DNA of 64,000 nucleotides from Hirschia sp964342355 (GTDB taxonomy: Bacteria; Pseudomonadota; Alphaproteobacteria; Caulobacterales; Hyphomonadaceae), in NCBI GenBank assembly GCA_964342355.1, contig CAYFFG010000018.1, positions 3,415-67,414 on the forward strand, read 5' to 3'. Position 1 is the first letter of the stretch, and every line of letters begins with the position of its first letter. The notes under the pieces were generated by a model, which was not told the origin of the DNA, ran no database searches, and was given only the letters and a program-made list of their open reading frames with translations. The translations under genes were made by a program, and so were the position numbers. Below are positions 1-8,735 of this stretch, piece by piece.

Positions 1-342
1 CTTGCGCCAGCGCGGCATCGAAGATCGGTCGAAAGGCAACCGGAGCCGGAAATGCGTCTCGCCGCAGAAGGCCTGAAAATACGGATTTTCCACCCAAACC
101 GCACCGAGTTCCTCGTCCGAGAGCCCCTTCATGTGCTTGATAAGATGCAGCCCGACCATGAGCCGGGTGCGCAAGCCACGCCGACCCTTGTGGTCGTGGT
201 AATACCGCCCGCACGCATCGTCGAAGCGATCCCAGTCGATCAGTTCGGCCAGACGGATCAGTTCGTGCTCGGAGTCGAGGATCGCCTCCAGCGAGGAGCG
301 GAACAGATCGTGGCTCGACGGCTCGGGCTTCTTCGGACGCAT
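1..342 (-). CDS. IS5-family transposase, N-terminal part
   Basis: Minus-strand reading frame from an ATG at 342, open to the window edge (114 codons). The protein begins MRPKKPEPSSHDLFR and continues through RLAELIDWDRF, GRRGLRTRLMVGLHLIKHM and GLSDEELGAVWVENPYF. This is the N-terminal helical domain (DUF772-like) of IS5-family transposases, which normally precedes a DDE catalytic domain that is not in view here. It acts in cut-and-paste transposition of its own element. Partial only because of the window edge; nothing suggests it is broken. Confidence 0.8.
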   Translation of the reverse strand, partial: MRPKKPEPSSHDLFRSSLEAILDSEHELIRLAELIDWDRFDDACGRYYHDHKGRRGLRTRLMVGLHLIKHMKGLSDEELGAVWVENPYFQAFCGETHFRLRLPFDRSSMPRWRK

Positions 343-530
343 GGTTTCCCCGACATGGGTTGCTGTCCCCAGCAGCTCACCATAATCCGCGAAGGACCGG
401 AATCCCTCTCGCGCATGCGCATACGAAATCACAAGGTTTTCACAGAAAATCACCCGAAACCTTGCGATTTACAATACTTCCCAGCATGGTAAAACAGATA
501 TACATCAATGCCTTGTGAGAAAATCACGGG
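1..530 (-). mobile_element. IS5-like insertion sequence, cut by window edge
   Basis: The minus strand encodes the start of an IS5-type transposase. The non-coding stretch 343-530 contains two related subterminal blocks on the minus strand, a GTGATTTTCTCACAAGG-like block near 530-511 and a GTGATTTTCTGTGAAAACC-like block near 458-438, as often seen near IS ends. The outer end is placed near 530 because recognisable IS3 sequence starts just beyond it. The other end lies outside the window, so terminal repeats and target duplication cannot be checked. Confidence 0.55.
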
Positions 531-623
531 CGACTATCTCTTCTGGCTTCGGTCGCTTGTTCGCCATTCTTGGTCCTCCGTTTCCTAAACATAGGGGCGG
601 ACCAGATCAGTTTGGGAGGCACA
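505..623 (-). pseudogene. IS3-family orfA remnant with terminal repeat
   Basis: On the minus strand the sequence from 623 starts with TGTGCCTCCCAAACTGATC, a typical IS3-type TG end, then a ribosome site, then ATG at 567 and MANKRPKPEEIVA, the characteristic start of the OrfA helix-turn-helix protein of IS3 elements. After about 13 residues the similarity stops and the frame reaches a stop at 505. The rest of orfA and all of orfB are missing, probably because the neighbouring IS5-like element inserted here or a deletion followed. Non-functional remnant. Confidence 0.65.
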
Positions 624-688
624 ACCTAGGGGTAGTGTCGAAATTCAGAGTCGAGGAATCACTTGCAATTAGTTTGAAGGGGTGGCAT

Positions 689-719
689 TCACCTAGTGAA
701 CCACTAGTTCATTAGGTGA
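689..719. promoter_or_regulatory. 31-bp palindromic operator upstream of CoA-transferase gene
   Basis: Inverted repeat with arms TCACCTAGTGAAC and GTTCATTAGGTGA (one mismatched pair), centred at 704, about 100 bp before the CoA-transferase start. Such a long dyad suits a dimeric or tetrameric regulator; the nearby IclR genes are the obvious candidates, but binding is inference. Confidence 0.6.
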
Positions 720-803
720 GCCTAGCTACTGCTTATAGCTGGCGTTTTTTTGAATTTGCACCTTTTGAACGAACGATACCGATTAATCGAGAGGGCACTT
801 CTC

Positions 804-2048
804 ATGGAGTCATCCAGTAATCACCCCAACACCGCTCTCGCTGGTGTGAAAGTACTTGACCTAAGCCGTGTCCTTGCAGGGCCTTGGGCGACACAAATTC
901 TTGCGGACCTTGGTGCTGAGGTATTCAAGATTGAAAACCCAAAAGGGGGTGATGACACGCGGGTTTGGGGCCCCCCGTTTGTAGACGACGAAGCCAACAA
1001 TCGACGGGACGCGGCTTATTACACCTGTGCCAACCGAAATAAGGAATCTGTTTGCATTGATCTTTCCAAGCCTGACGGCGCGGAATTGATAAAACGGCTG
1101 GCTGCCGAGGCAGACATATTGGTTGAAAATTTCAAGGTTGGTGGCCTTAAAAAATATGGCTTGGACTATGACAGCATCAAAGAGGTCAATCCGAGAATTG
1201 TTTATTGCTCTGTTACCGGGTTTAGTCAGTCAGGGCCGTATGCCCACCGCCCTGGGTATGATTTTTTGTTGCAAGGCATGGGCGGCTTAATGAGTATCAC
1301 TGGGAATTCTGATGAAAGCGAACCGGGCGAGCCGTTGAAAGCTGGTGTGGCGGTCTGCGATTTGTTCACTGGTATGTATGCCGCCGTAGCAATTTTGGCT
1401 GCTCTAAACCACCAAAAGGTCACCGGTGAAGGGCAGCACCTGGACTGTTCTCTAATGGCGTCTCAGGTTGCAATGCTCGCCAATCAAGGGGCAAGTTTTC
1501 TAATCGGAGGTCAAGTTCCGAAGCGAATGGGAAACAAGCATCCTAGCGTCGTGCCCTACCAGGTTTTCCCGGTGGCAGATGGGCACGTCATTATTACTTG
1601 CGGAAACGATCGTCAATTCGCAGCGATGTGCAAGGAAATCGCTCCCCCTGGATTTGCCGAAGATCCTCGTTTTGCTACAAATGAAATGCGTATTTTGAAC
1701 CGTGATGCTTTGGAAAGTGAGATCATTAATTTCCTGTCCTGCTTCACACGTTCCGAAATACTGATGCTGCTAGAAAATTGTGGTGTTCCTGCGGGTCCGA
1801 TCAACTCAATTTCAGACGTTTTCGATGATCCGCAAGTTCAGGAAATGGGAATGCGAATAGATTTGGATCGAAAAGATGGTCAGAAAATTCCTACGGTCGC
1901 ATTTCCGGTGCAAATGAGTGCAACGCCTGCTGCTTACCTAAAAGCGCCGCCCACACTAGGAGCAGACACAGCTGAGGTTTTGGAACGCAGGCTGAATCTT
2001 TCAAAAAGGGAAATTTCAGAATTGCGGTCAGCGGGAGTCTTAGGTTGA
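804..2048 (+). CDS. class III CoA-transferase (CaiB/BaiF family)
   Basis: A 414-residue protein of the CaiB/BaiF (formyl-CoA transferase) family, which moves CoA between carboxylic acids without ATP. Visible family signatures are GVKVLDLSRVLAGPWATQ near residue 14, NRNKESVCIDL near 78, the GYD at 151-153 whose Asp aligns with the usual acyl-anhydride nucleophile, and GLMSITG near 161. The frame could start earlier at a TTG (750), but ATG 804 has an AGAGGG ribosome site. It stands first in the catabolic island, directly ahead of an IclR gene, so it probably activates the imported acid, using a CoA ester of the pathway as donor. No separate acyl-CoA ligase was seen. Base composition looks more AT-rich than the beta-oxidation genes downstream. 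Confidence 0.85.
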   Translation: MESSSNHPNTALAGVKVLDLSRVLAGPWATQILADLGAEVFKIENPKGGDDTRVWGPPFVDDEANNRRDAAYYTCANRNKESVCIDLSKPDGAELIKRLAAEADILVENFKVGGLKKYGLDYDSIKEVNPRIVYCSVTGFSQSGPYAHRPGYDFLLQGMGGLMSITGNSDESEPGEPLKAGVAVCDLFTGMYAAVAILAALNHQKVTGEGQHLDCSLMASQVAMLANQGASFLIGGQVPKRMGNKHPSVVPYQVFPVADGHVIITCGNDRQFAAMCKEIAPPGFAEDPRFATNEMRILNRDALESEIINFLSCFTRSEILMLLENCGVPAGPINSISDVFDDPQVQEMGMRIDLDRKDGQKIPTVAFPVQMSATPAAYLKAPPTLGADTAEVLERRLNLSKREISELRSAGVLG

Positions 2049-2135
2049 TATGTTTTGTTGGATCAACTGCGCGCGCTTAGACATGTTGCAACGGGCGTCA
2101 AGGCAAGGTCGCATCTAAAGATTTCAGGAGTGAAA

Positions 2136-2933
2136 ATGACATCATACAAACCGGTAACTGCGTCACTCCGAGTCTTGGATGTCCTGAATTCTACGAACCA
2201 ACTTGGCGAAAAAGCCTCAGTGTCCAATATCGTCGAAGAAACAGGATTGGATAAGGCAACCACGATCCGAATGCTGCAAACTCTGATTCATGCTGGCTAC
2301 GTTTTGCAGGATCATGATCGAATATATAGACCTACTGGAAAAACTCTTGGACTAAGTTCAGGGTTTGTTAAACACAAAGTAATTTCTGGTCACCTTTCAC
2401 TACCCCTGAAAAGCCTTTTTGAGACTATCGATTGGCCCTCAGATTTGGCAGTGCGGGATGGCGATGAAATGATGATTATTTCGTCATCCCGTTTTGGTGG
2501 TGCATTGTCGTTCAATCGCCAACCAAACCATCGCGCCCCTATCTTGCCAACGTCACTCGGGCTTGCATATCTCGCTTATTGCCCCGAAGAGGAAAGGGAA
2601 GAATTAATTGATCGGATTGGAAATGGTCTCGATTCAGGTACTGTTCTGCCTGGCGAACCAGTCGCGCTGAATACTGTTCTAAACACTGTCCGGGAGCAGG
2701 GATTTGCAACCACAGACAAAGCGTATAGGGAGCGCGAATTTCAAAATAGAATTGAAGCGATGGGTGTGCCGATTTTGGTAAATGGGGCTGCCGTTGCTGC
2801 AATCAATGTAATTTATCTTCGGAGCGCTATAACTTTTGAGCAGGCCCAAGAGTTGCTTTTGCCAAAGTTGCAAATGGCGGCACGGGAAATGGGCCAAGTT
2901 CTGCAGGAAAGCGGATCTTTCTCAAGCCTTTAG
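2136..2933 (+). CDS. IclR-family transcriptional regulator
   Basis: A 265-residue regulator. An N-terminal winged helix (residues about 8-75, ASLRVLDVLNSTNQLGE followed by VSNIVEETGLDKATTIRMLQTL) is followed by an IclR effector-binding domain (about 85-260, with PILPTSLGLAYLAYCP and GFATTDKAYREREF). The start at ATG 2136 is preceded by AGGAG; an upstream in-frame extension to 2055 lacks a ribosome site. It lies 87 bp after the CoA-transferase gene, same strand, and likely senses the substrate or a CoA intermediate. The palindrome at 689-719 is a plausible target. The effector cannot be read from sequence. Confidence 0.85.
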   Translation: MTSYKPVTASLRVLDVLNSTNQLGEKASVSNIVEETGLDKATTIRMLQTLIHAGYVLQDHDRIYRPTGKTLGLSSGFVKHKVISGHLSLPLKSLFETIDWPSDLAVRDGDEMMIISSSRFGGALSFNRQPNHRAPILPTSLGLAYLAYCPEEEREELIDRIGNGLDSGTVLPGEPVALNTVLNTVREQGFATTDKAYREREFQNRIEAMGVPILVNGAAVAAINVIYLRSAITFEQAQELLLPKLQMAAREMGQVLQESGSFSSL

Positions 2934-2958
2934 ATGCCTCAAAATTGATTGACAATTG

Positions 2959-3744
2959 CTATGCGCCTCCGAGCTCGGCGGCTGCTTGTTTGAGGTTTGC
3001 TCCGTAACTTCCATGCAGCATTTGAGGTTCAACCAAGAATGACGGCCCCCCGATGTTCAATCCATAAATAGACGTTCCGTCCAGGGATCTTATGGGGGCA
3101 GCAATTGCGTTAATTTCCCTTTTCCAGCCTCCGAAGCTTGTGCAATAACCATATGTTTCATAGTCCCGAATTGCCTGATCAACGCTCTGTTCCATTCGTT
3201 GCTTGTGTTCTGGGAACTCTCTGATACCCGCAGACAAAATCTCTTCGCGCTTTTCCTTTGTTTCGCCAGCTAGTATGGCGCGCCCAACAGCCGAATAGAA
3301 AATCGGAAGTCGGCTGCCGACTTCAATAGTGATAGCGACGGCTTGTCTGGACCTGCTGGTGGCCAAATATATTGCGCGTGTTCCGCTGCGTTCCGCAAGG
3401 GCAACCGTGATATAAGGGTTGGGACCGTCACTAGCTCGATCCATGATTTCCCGACTGCGTTCTATAATGTTCACTGCGGCGATAACGCTGAATCCAAGTT
3501 CAAGAACCCGAGCCGAAAGGCGATATTCGCCGCTAGTTTCATCCCGATACAAATGCCCCGTTTTGGTCAAAGTATGTGTGAGACGCGAAACGGTGGGGCG
3601 TGCCAAACCAGTACGTGCGGAGACCTCTAGGTTGGAGAGATAGCGATCTTCGGTCTTGAAGCACTCCAATACCGCGAGCCCGCGCGACAACGCTGTCACA
3701 AACTGCCGGTCGTTTTCTACATCCTGGTTCAAAACATTGTCCAT
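2959..3744 (-). CDS. IclR-family transcriptional regulator (second)
   Basis: A 261-residue IclR protein: winged helix at about 17-80 (ALSRGLAVLECF, LSNLEVSARTGLARPTVSRL) and effector domain at about 90-255 (GSRLPIFYSAVGRAILAG, YGYCTSFGGWKREINAIAAP). This resembles the PcaR/PobR type of IclR proteins that control aromatic or dicarboxylate catabolism. It converges on the first IclR gene and is divergent from the thiolase operon, so it is the best candidate to control that operon through the dyad at 3995-4021. The two IclR proteins are clearly different sequences, not a recent duplication. Confidence 0.85.
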   Translation of the reverse strand: MDNVLNQDVENDRQFVTALSRGLAVLECFKTEDRYLSNLEVSARTGLARPTVSRLTHTLTKTGHLYRDETSGEYRLSARVLELGFSVIAAVNIIERSREIMDRASDGPNPYITVALAERSGTRAIYLATSRSRQAVAITIEVGSRLPIFYSAVGRAILAGETKEKREEILSAGIREFPEHKQRMEQSVDQAIRDYETYGYCTSFGGWKREINAIAAPIRSLDGTSIYGLNIGGPSFLVEPQMLHGSYGANLKQAAAELGGA

Positions 3745-4245
3745 CGATCAACTGCCAACTTTCTCACAACGCAATTATTCGCTAACCTTAACATCAACTT
3801 AAGAAAGTGCAAGTGAATTTCGCAGTGCGAACGGGTACATAATTCCGAATCGGTTGTGTAAGGTGTCCGATTGCGGAGGGCGTAGGTTCTTCCGGGAAAG
3901 ATTTATCCTGTTTAGGTGCGCCGTCTTCGCTTGAGTATCGTAAATCCGTTATCAATTCTCAAATAAAATCAATAAAACCATATGCTTGGAGTCATTGGCT
4001 CAAACCAATGGTTCGAGCGAATTCTTTTTTGCCCTCATTATTAGAGCCGTCACTAGATATTTTTTCCAATGGGTTGACGTACGTGGTCGTCACAATTATA
4101 GATTTCACCTTGCGGACACTTCGGCTGCATAGCGAAACTTCATGTTTGCAATGGTTACCTCCCTGTAATGCTGAGGTCCCGCACCTATACCGGCGATCCG
4201 TAGCGACAAAGCAGCGGCAAGCCCTACGAGAGGATTGGCTATTAG
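3745..4245. promoter_or_regulatory. divergent control region with 27-bp dyad
   Basis: A 500-bp AT-rich intergenic region between the divergent IclR and thiolase genes. It carries an imperfect 27-bp palindrome at 3995-4021 with arms built on GCTCAAACCA and TGGTTCGAGC, the expected kind of site for an IclR dimer. No credible coding frame was found; short frames here lack family features. Confidence 0.6.
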
Positions 4246-5436
4246 ATGCTGGAAGCATATATTTTTGATGGTTTGAGAAGCCCGTTTGGGCGTCATGCAG
4301 GTGCGTTGTCCGGCATCCGTCCCGACGACCTAGCTGCACAGGTTATGTCTGCAGTGGTTGCGCGGTCTGAACTGCCAAGTGATCGGATCGAAGATGTTAT
4401 CCTTGGTAACGTTTGCCAGTCCGGCGAGGACAGCCGAAATATTGCACGCTATGCGTCATTGCTGAGCGGCATTCGCGTCGAGGCGGGTGGCCTCACAGTG
4501 AACCGTTTGTGCGGTTCTGGTATGTCTGCGGTACTGGATGCCGCGCGCTGCGTAACTGTCGGCGACGCCGACCTGTACCTCGCTGGCGGTGTTGAAAGCA
4601 TGACGCGCTCACCTTTCGTCGTGGCGAAATCTGAAAGCGCTTGGAACCGTGCACCAAAGATTTTTGATTCAGCGATCGGAACGCGTTTCCCAAATCCGCG
4701 CATTGCCGAAATGTTCGGTGAATACGCGATGCCAGAGACCGCTGATAATGTCGCCAAAGAGTATGAAATTGAACGCGACGCCTGTGACGCGTTCGCATTC
4801 AACAGTCAGCAAAAGTTTGAAGCCGCGCGTGCCGATGGTTTTTTTGAAGGTGAGATTACACCGATCACGATCAAAGGTCGCAAAGGCAAGGAAACTATCG
4901 TTGATGTCGATGAGCATCCACGCCCCGAAACGTCCCTTGAGAAGATGTCCTCCCTGCGCACTCTCTATCAAGGTGGCGTGACGACTGCGGCAAATGCCTC
5001 CGGTGTCAACGATGGTGCTGCAGCACTTATGATCGGGTCAAAGTCACTCAAGGCTCAGCCGCGCGCGCGCATCGTGTCCGGTGCCGTCGCTGGTGCACCA
5101 CCACGCATTATGGGCATTGGTCCGGCCTATGCTGTTCCTAAGGCATTGGAGCGTGCCGGTCTGACAATGAACGACATGGACCTGATTGAAATCAATGAAG
5201 CATTCGCAAGCCAAGTTCTGTCTTGCTGTAAAGCGCTGGATTTGAATCCGAACGACGAACGTCTGAACCCGAATGGTGGTGCCATTGCAGTTGGTCACCC
5301 GCTTGGCGCGTCCGGTGGTCGGATTGTTCTGACAGCTCTGCGCCAGCTCGAACGCACCGGCTGCCGGTTTGCGTGCCTCTCCATGTGTATCGGGGTGGGC
5401 CAAGGCATCGCAATGATCATTGAGCGTCTGGACTAA
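4246..5436 (+). CDS. acetyl-CoA acyltransferase (thiolase, PcaF/PimB-like)
   Basis: A 396-residue thiolase, which cleaves 3-oxoacyl-CoA with CoA to acetyl-CoA and a shortened acyl-CoA. The nucleophilic Cys is C89 in NRLCGSG; the conserved GHPLGASG histidine motif lies near residue 350 and the second catalytic Cys is in SMCIGVGQG near the C-terminus (family usually CIGGGQG, so one Gly is Val). Length and the opening EAYIFDGLRSPFGRHAGAL resemble beta-ketoadipyl-CoA or pimeloyl-type thiolases. The fused hydratase/dehydrogenase gene starts 14 bp downstream, so this is the first gene of the beta-oxidation operon. Substrate chain type is inferred from context only. Confidence 0.9.
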   Translation: MLEAYIFDGLRSPFGRHAGALSGIRPDDLAAQVMSAVVARSELPSDRIEDVILGNVCQSGEDSRNIARYASLLSGIRVEAGGLTVNRLCGSGMSAVLDAARCVTVGDADLYLAGGVESMTRSPFVVAKSESAWNRAPKIFDSAIGTRFPNPRIAEMFGEYAMPETADNVAKEYEIERDACDAFAFNSQQKFEAARADGFFEGEITPITIKGRKGKETIVDVDEHPRPETSLEKMSSLRTLYQGGVTTAANASGVNDGAAALMIGSKSLKAQPRARIVSGAVAGAPPRIMGIGPAYAVPKALERAGLTMNDMDLIEINEAFASQVLSCCKALDLNPNDERLNPNGGAIAVGHPLGASGGRIVLTALRQLERTGCRFACLSMCIGVGQGIAMIIERLD

Positions 5437-5450
5437 AGGGTACTATTTCG

Positions 5451-7535
5451 ATGTCACATTCCGAAACACAAGCGGTGCGGACCGAGGTTGTTGGCAAGGC
5501 CGGGTTGATCATTCTGAATAACCCACCTGTCAATGCTTTGGGCCTTAAGCTTCGCGAAGGTATTGTAGATGCACTGAGTGAACTGAATGGTGATGCAAAT
5601 GTCGAAGCCATCGTCATTTATGGTGAAGGCAAAGCGATCTCTGCAGGCGCGGATATCACTGAATTTGGCAAAACGCCAAAGCTGCCAACGCTGCCCGAAG
5701 TTGTGAACGCGATCGAAACAAGCGAAAAGCCTGTTGCGACTGTCCTGCACGGTGTCGCCTTGGGTGGCGGCTTGGAGGTTTGCCTCGCGAGCCACGCGCG
5801 TGTGGCTTTGAAGGGTACCCAGCTTGGCCTTCCAGAAGTGACACTTGGCCTGTTGCCAGGCGCGGGTGGCACGCAGCGACTGACGCGTCTTGTTGATCTT
5901 GAAACTGCGATCGACCTGATCACAAGTGGGCGCAAGGTTGACGCAGCAAAGGCTCTTGAAATTGGTCTGGTGGATCAGATCGGTCAGGGCGCGCCGCGTG
6001 ATGTAGCGCTGAAAGCGGCAAGCGACATCATTGAAGGCGACCTGAAAACACGCTTGACCGGCGAACTCACAGCTGAGATCGATGTCGATGTTCTCGCGGC
6101 AGCGCAGGAAAAATACGACCGTAAACGCCCGAAATTGATCGCTCCTATCAAAGCCGTCGAGGCCGCGTCGCACGCGGCAAAGCCAATTCAAGAAGGCGCG
6201 AAGCTAGAACGTGAACTGTTCCTGGAACTGATGGAAAGCCCAGATCGTCAGGGTCTTATCCATGCCTTTAGCGCCGAACGCGCAACGCGTCAGTTCCCAG
6301 AAGCCGGTGCACAGCCGCGCGCCTGCGACACAGCTGGTGTGATCGGTGGCGGCACCATGGGTGTCGGCATTGCGACCGCCATGCTCTTGGCTGGCATCAC
6401 TGTCACGATCCTTGAAACTTCGACAGAACGTGCAGACAACGCTAAAGCAGCGATTGAGAAGAACCTCGCTGCAGCAGTAAAGCGTGGCAAACTCAGCGAG
6501 AAAGCTCGCGATGAGCGCCTTGCTTCATTGAGCGCGAGCGCTGACCTAACAGACCTTTCGTATGTCGATGTCGTTGTAGAAGCAGTGTTTGAAGATCTGG
6601 CTGTAAAGACTGAAATCTTCCAGAAGCTGGATAAAATCTGCAAGCCTGGCGCGGTTCTCGGCACGAACACATCTTACCTTGATGTGAACGATATTGCTGC
6701 AGCCACATCACGGCCAGAGTCGGTTGTTGGTCTGCATTTCTTCTCGCCTGCGCATATCATGCGACTGCTGGAAGTCGTGGTTGCAGACAAAACCGCAGAT
6801 GACGTTGTCGCTACTGCATTGGCAATGGCCGCGCGCATGAAAAAAGTTGCGGTGCGTTCTGGTGTCTGCGATGGCTTTATCGGCAACCGCATTCTGGCAC
6901 ACTACCGCAAGGTCGCTGACTATTTGCTGTTGGACGGTAACTCCTTTGAGCAAGTCGACAAAGCGCTTGAAGACTTTGGCTTTGCAATGGGGCCATTTGC
7001 CGTGGGCGACTTGGCCGGTCTGGATATCGGCTGGGCGACCCGCAAACGCAAAGCGCCGACCCGTCCTGCTGAAGAGCGTTATGTGACCATTGCGGATCAT
7101 ATCTGCGAAAACGGTTGGTTCGGACGTAAAACCGGTCGCGGCTACTACCTTTACGGCGACAGTAAAACGCGCGAAGTTAACCCTGATGTTGTTGAAATCA
7201 TTGAGCAAGTTCGTTCTGCTGAAGGTATCGAGCCACGCGCGGTTTCCGATGAAGAAATCGTTTCTCGATATATGACAGCCATGATTTCTGAGGCCGCTCG
7301 CGTGGTTGAAGAGGGCATCGCATTACGCCCAATCGACGTCGATGCAGTCTTCCTGTTCGGCTACGGCTTCCCGCGTCATCTTGGTGGGCCATTGAACTAT
7401 GCAGACCGCGTGGGCGCCGCCCAGCTGGTTGCACAAATTGAAACCTATGCAAAAGAAGACCCGCATTATTGGCAAGTGCCATCACTGCTTCAAAAGCTGG
7501 CGGATTCTAACGGCAGTTTTGCCGATCTAAACTAA
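5451..7535 (+). CDS. fused enoyl-CoA hydratase / 3-hydroxyacyl-CoA dehydrogenase
   Basis: A 694-residue bifunctional enzyme for the middle two steps of beta-oxidation. The hydratase/isomerase domain (about 1-190) has the oxyanion-hole segments ISAGADITEF and HGVALGGGLE and both expected glutamates, in GGGLE and in LPEVTLG. The NAD-dependent dehydrogenase domain begins with the Rossmann loop VIGGGTMGVGIA near residue 298, has the catalytic His in LHFFSPAHIMRLLEVV, and ends with two C-terminal helical domains. The order hydratase then dehydrogenase is that of FadJ/FadB and PimF proteins. It follows the thiolase by 14 bp and precedes the first acyl-CoA dehydrogenase by 11 bp, so the four genes form one transcription unit. 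Confidence 0.92.
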   Translation: MSHSETQAVRTEVVGKAGLIILNNPPVNALGLKLREGIVDALSELNGDANVEAIVIYGEGKAISAGADITEFGKTPKLPTLPEVVNAIETSEKPVATVLHGVALGGGLEVCLASHARVALKGTQLGLPEVTLGLLPGAGGTQRLTRLVDLETAIDLITSGRKVDAAKALEIGLVDQIGQGAPRDVALKAASDIIEGDLKTRLTGELTAEIDVDVLAAAQEKYDRKRPKLIAPIKAVEAASHAAKPIQEGAKLERELFLELMESPDRQGLIHAFSAERATRQFPEAGAQPRACDTAGVIGGGTMGVGIATAMLLAGITVTILETSTERADNAKAAIEKNLAAAVKRGKLSEKARDERLASLSASADLTDLSYVDVVVEAVFEDLAVKTEIFQKLDKICKPGAVLGTNTSYLDVNDIAAATSRPESVVGLHFFSPAHIMRLLEVVVADKTADDVVATALAMAARMKKVAVRSGVCDGFIGNRILAHYRKVADYLLLDGNSFEQVDKALEDFGFAMGPFAVGDLAGLDIGWATRKRKAPTRPAEERYVTIADHICENGWFGRKTGRGYYLYGDSKTREVNPDVVEIIEQVRSAEGIEPRAVSDEEIVSRYMTAMISEAARVVEEGIALRPIDVDAVFLFGYGFPRHLGGPLNYADRVGAAQLVAQIETYAKEDPHYWQVPSLLQKLADSNGSFADLN

Positions 7536-7546
7536 AGAGGCTCGCA

Positions 7547-8731
7547 ATGGATCTTGAATTCAACGAAACGGAACTCGCATTTCGCGATGAGGTTCGCGCC
7601 TTTATGCGGTCCGAGTTGCCGGAAGATATTTCTCGCAAGGTGATTTCCGGTAACGAGCTGACGCGCGATGAATATATGCATTGGCAAGCGATTTTGAACG
7701 CCAAGGGTTGGCTGGCCACGACGTGGGAAGAAGAATATGGCGGCCCAGGTTGGGATGCCGTGCAACGCCACATTTTCTCAGAAGAGTCCGCCCTTCACGG
7801 TGCGCCGCGCATGCCACCGTTTGGTCTTGCAATGTTGGGGCCAGTTCTCATCAAATTCGGAACTGAAGAGCAAAAATCCACGTTGCTTCCGCGCATTTTG
7901 GACGGGTCGGACTGGTGGTGCCAGGGCTTCTCCGAGCCAGGTGCAGGGTCTGATCTGGCCAGCATGAAAATGCGTGCTGAGCGGGACGGGGATGAATATG
8001 TCCTGAACGGTCAGAAAACCTGGACAACTCTTGGTCAATACGCCAACAAAATTTTCTGTCTCGTGCGGACTGCATCAGAAGGCAAGCCACAGGCAAGCAT
8101 TAGCTTCTTGCTCGTTGATTTGGACACAGCTGGCGTTGATATGCGCCCAATTCGTCTGATTGACGGTGGATATGAGGTCAACGAGGTCTTCTTCACAGAC
8201 GTCCGCGTGCCAGCTGAAAACCTGGTTGGCAACGAAAACGAAGGCTGGACGATCGCGAAATACCTGCTGACCCACGAGCGCACCAACATCGCTGGGGTTG
8301 GGTTCTCGATCATGGATCTTGAACGCTACAAGACGCTGGCGCAGGAAATCAAACGTGACGGAATGCAACTGTCAGATCACCCAATTTATGCAGCGCGCGC
8401 TGCGGCAATTGAAGCTGATCTGGAAGCACTGCGCATTACGAACCTGCGCATTCTCGCGGAAACACGGGATGGATCTGCTGGTGGTGTTGGCAGCTCGATG
8501 TTGAAACTCAAGGGCACGCAAGTACGTCAAAAGCTTCAGGATCTCTATCGCTCGGCCGTTGGCCCTCGCGCAGCGACGCTCTCAAGCGGCCTGTCTCACA
8601 ACAAAATGTCTGTACCTTACGACGCTGGTCAAGCGGCGCAGGTCTACTTCCTACATCGCAAGCTGTCGATATTTGGCGGCTCAAATGAAATTCAACGCAA
8701 CATCGTTGCCAAAGAAATGTTCCGGGACTAA
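7547..8731 (+). CDS. acyl-CoA dehydrogenase, large (PimC-like) subunit
   Basis: A 394-residue flavoprotein of the acyl-CoA dehydrogenase family. It shows the N-terminal helical domain, the FAD/substrate segment CQGFSEPGAGSDLASM near residue 125, WTTLGQYAN, and the C-terminal GGSNEIQRNIVAKEMF. It is followed after 4 bp by a second, shorter dehydrogenase. In pimelate clusters such pairs (PimC and PimD) act as a heteromeric acyl-CoA dehydrogenase, which is the most economical reading here. It would oxidise the acyl-CoA to the 2-enoyl-CoA and hand electrons to the ETF encoded just downstream. The true substrate is unknown. Confidence 0.88.
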   Translation: MDLEFNETELAFRDEVRAFMRSELPEDISRKVISGNELTRDEYMHWQAILNAKGWLATTWEEEYGGPGWDAVQRHIFSEESALHGAPRMPPFGLAMLGPVLIKFGTEEQKSTLLPRILDGSDWWCQGFSEPGAGSDLASMKMRAERDGDEYVLNGQKTWTTLGQYANKIFCLVRTASEGKPQASISFLLVDLDTAGVDMRPIRLIDGGYEVNEVFFTDVRVPAENLVGNENEGWTIAKYLLTHERTNIAGVGFSIMDLERYKTLAQEIKRDGMQLSDHPIYAARAAAIEADLEALRITNLRILAETRDGSAGGVGSSMLKLKGTQVRQKLQDLYRSAVGPRAATLSSGLSHNKMSVPYDAGQAAQVYFLHRKLSIFGGSNEIQRNIVAKEMFRD

Positions 8732-8735
8732 TTCG

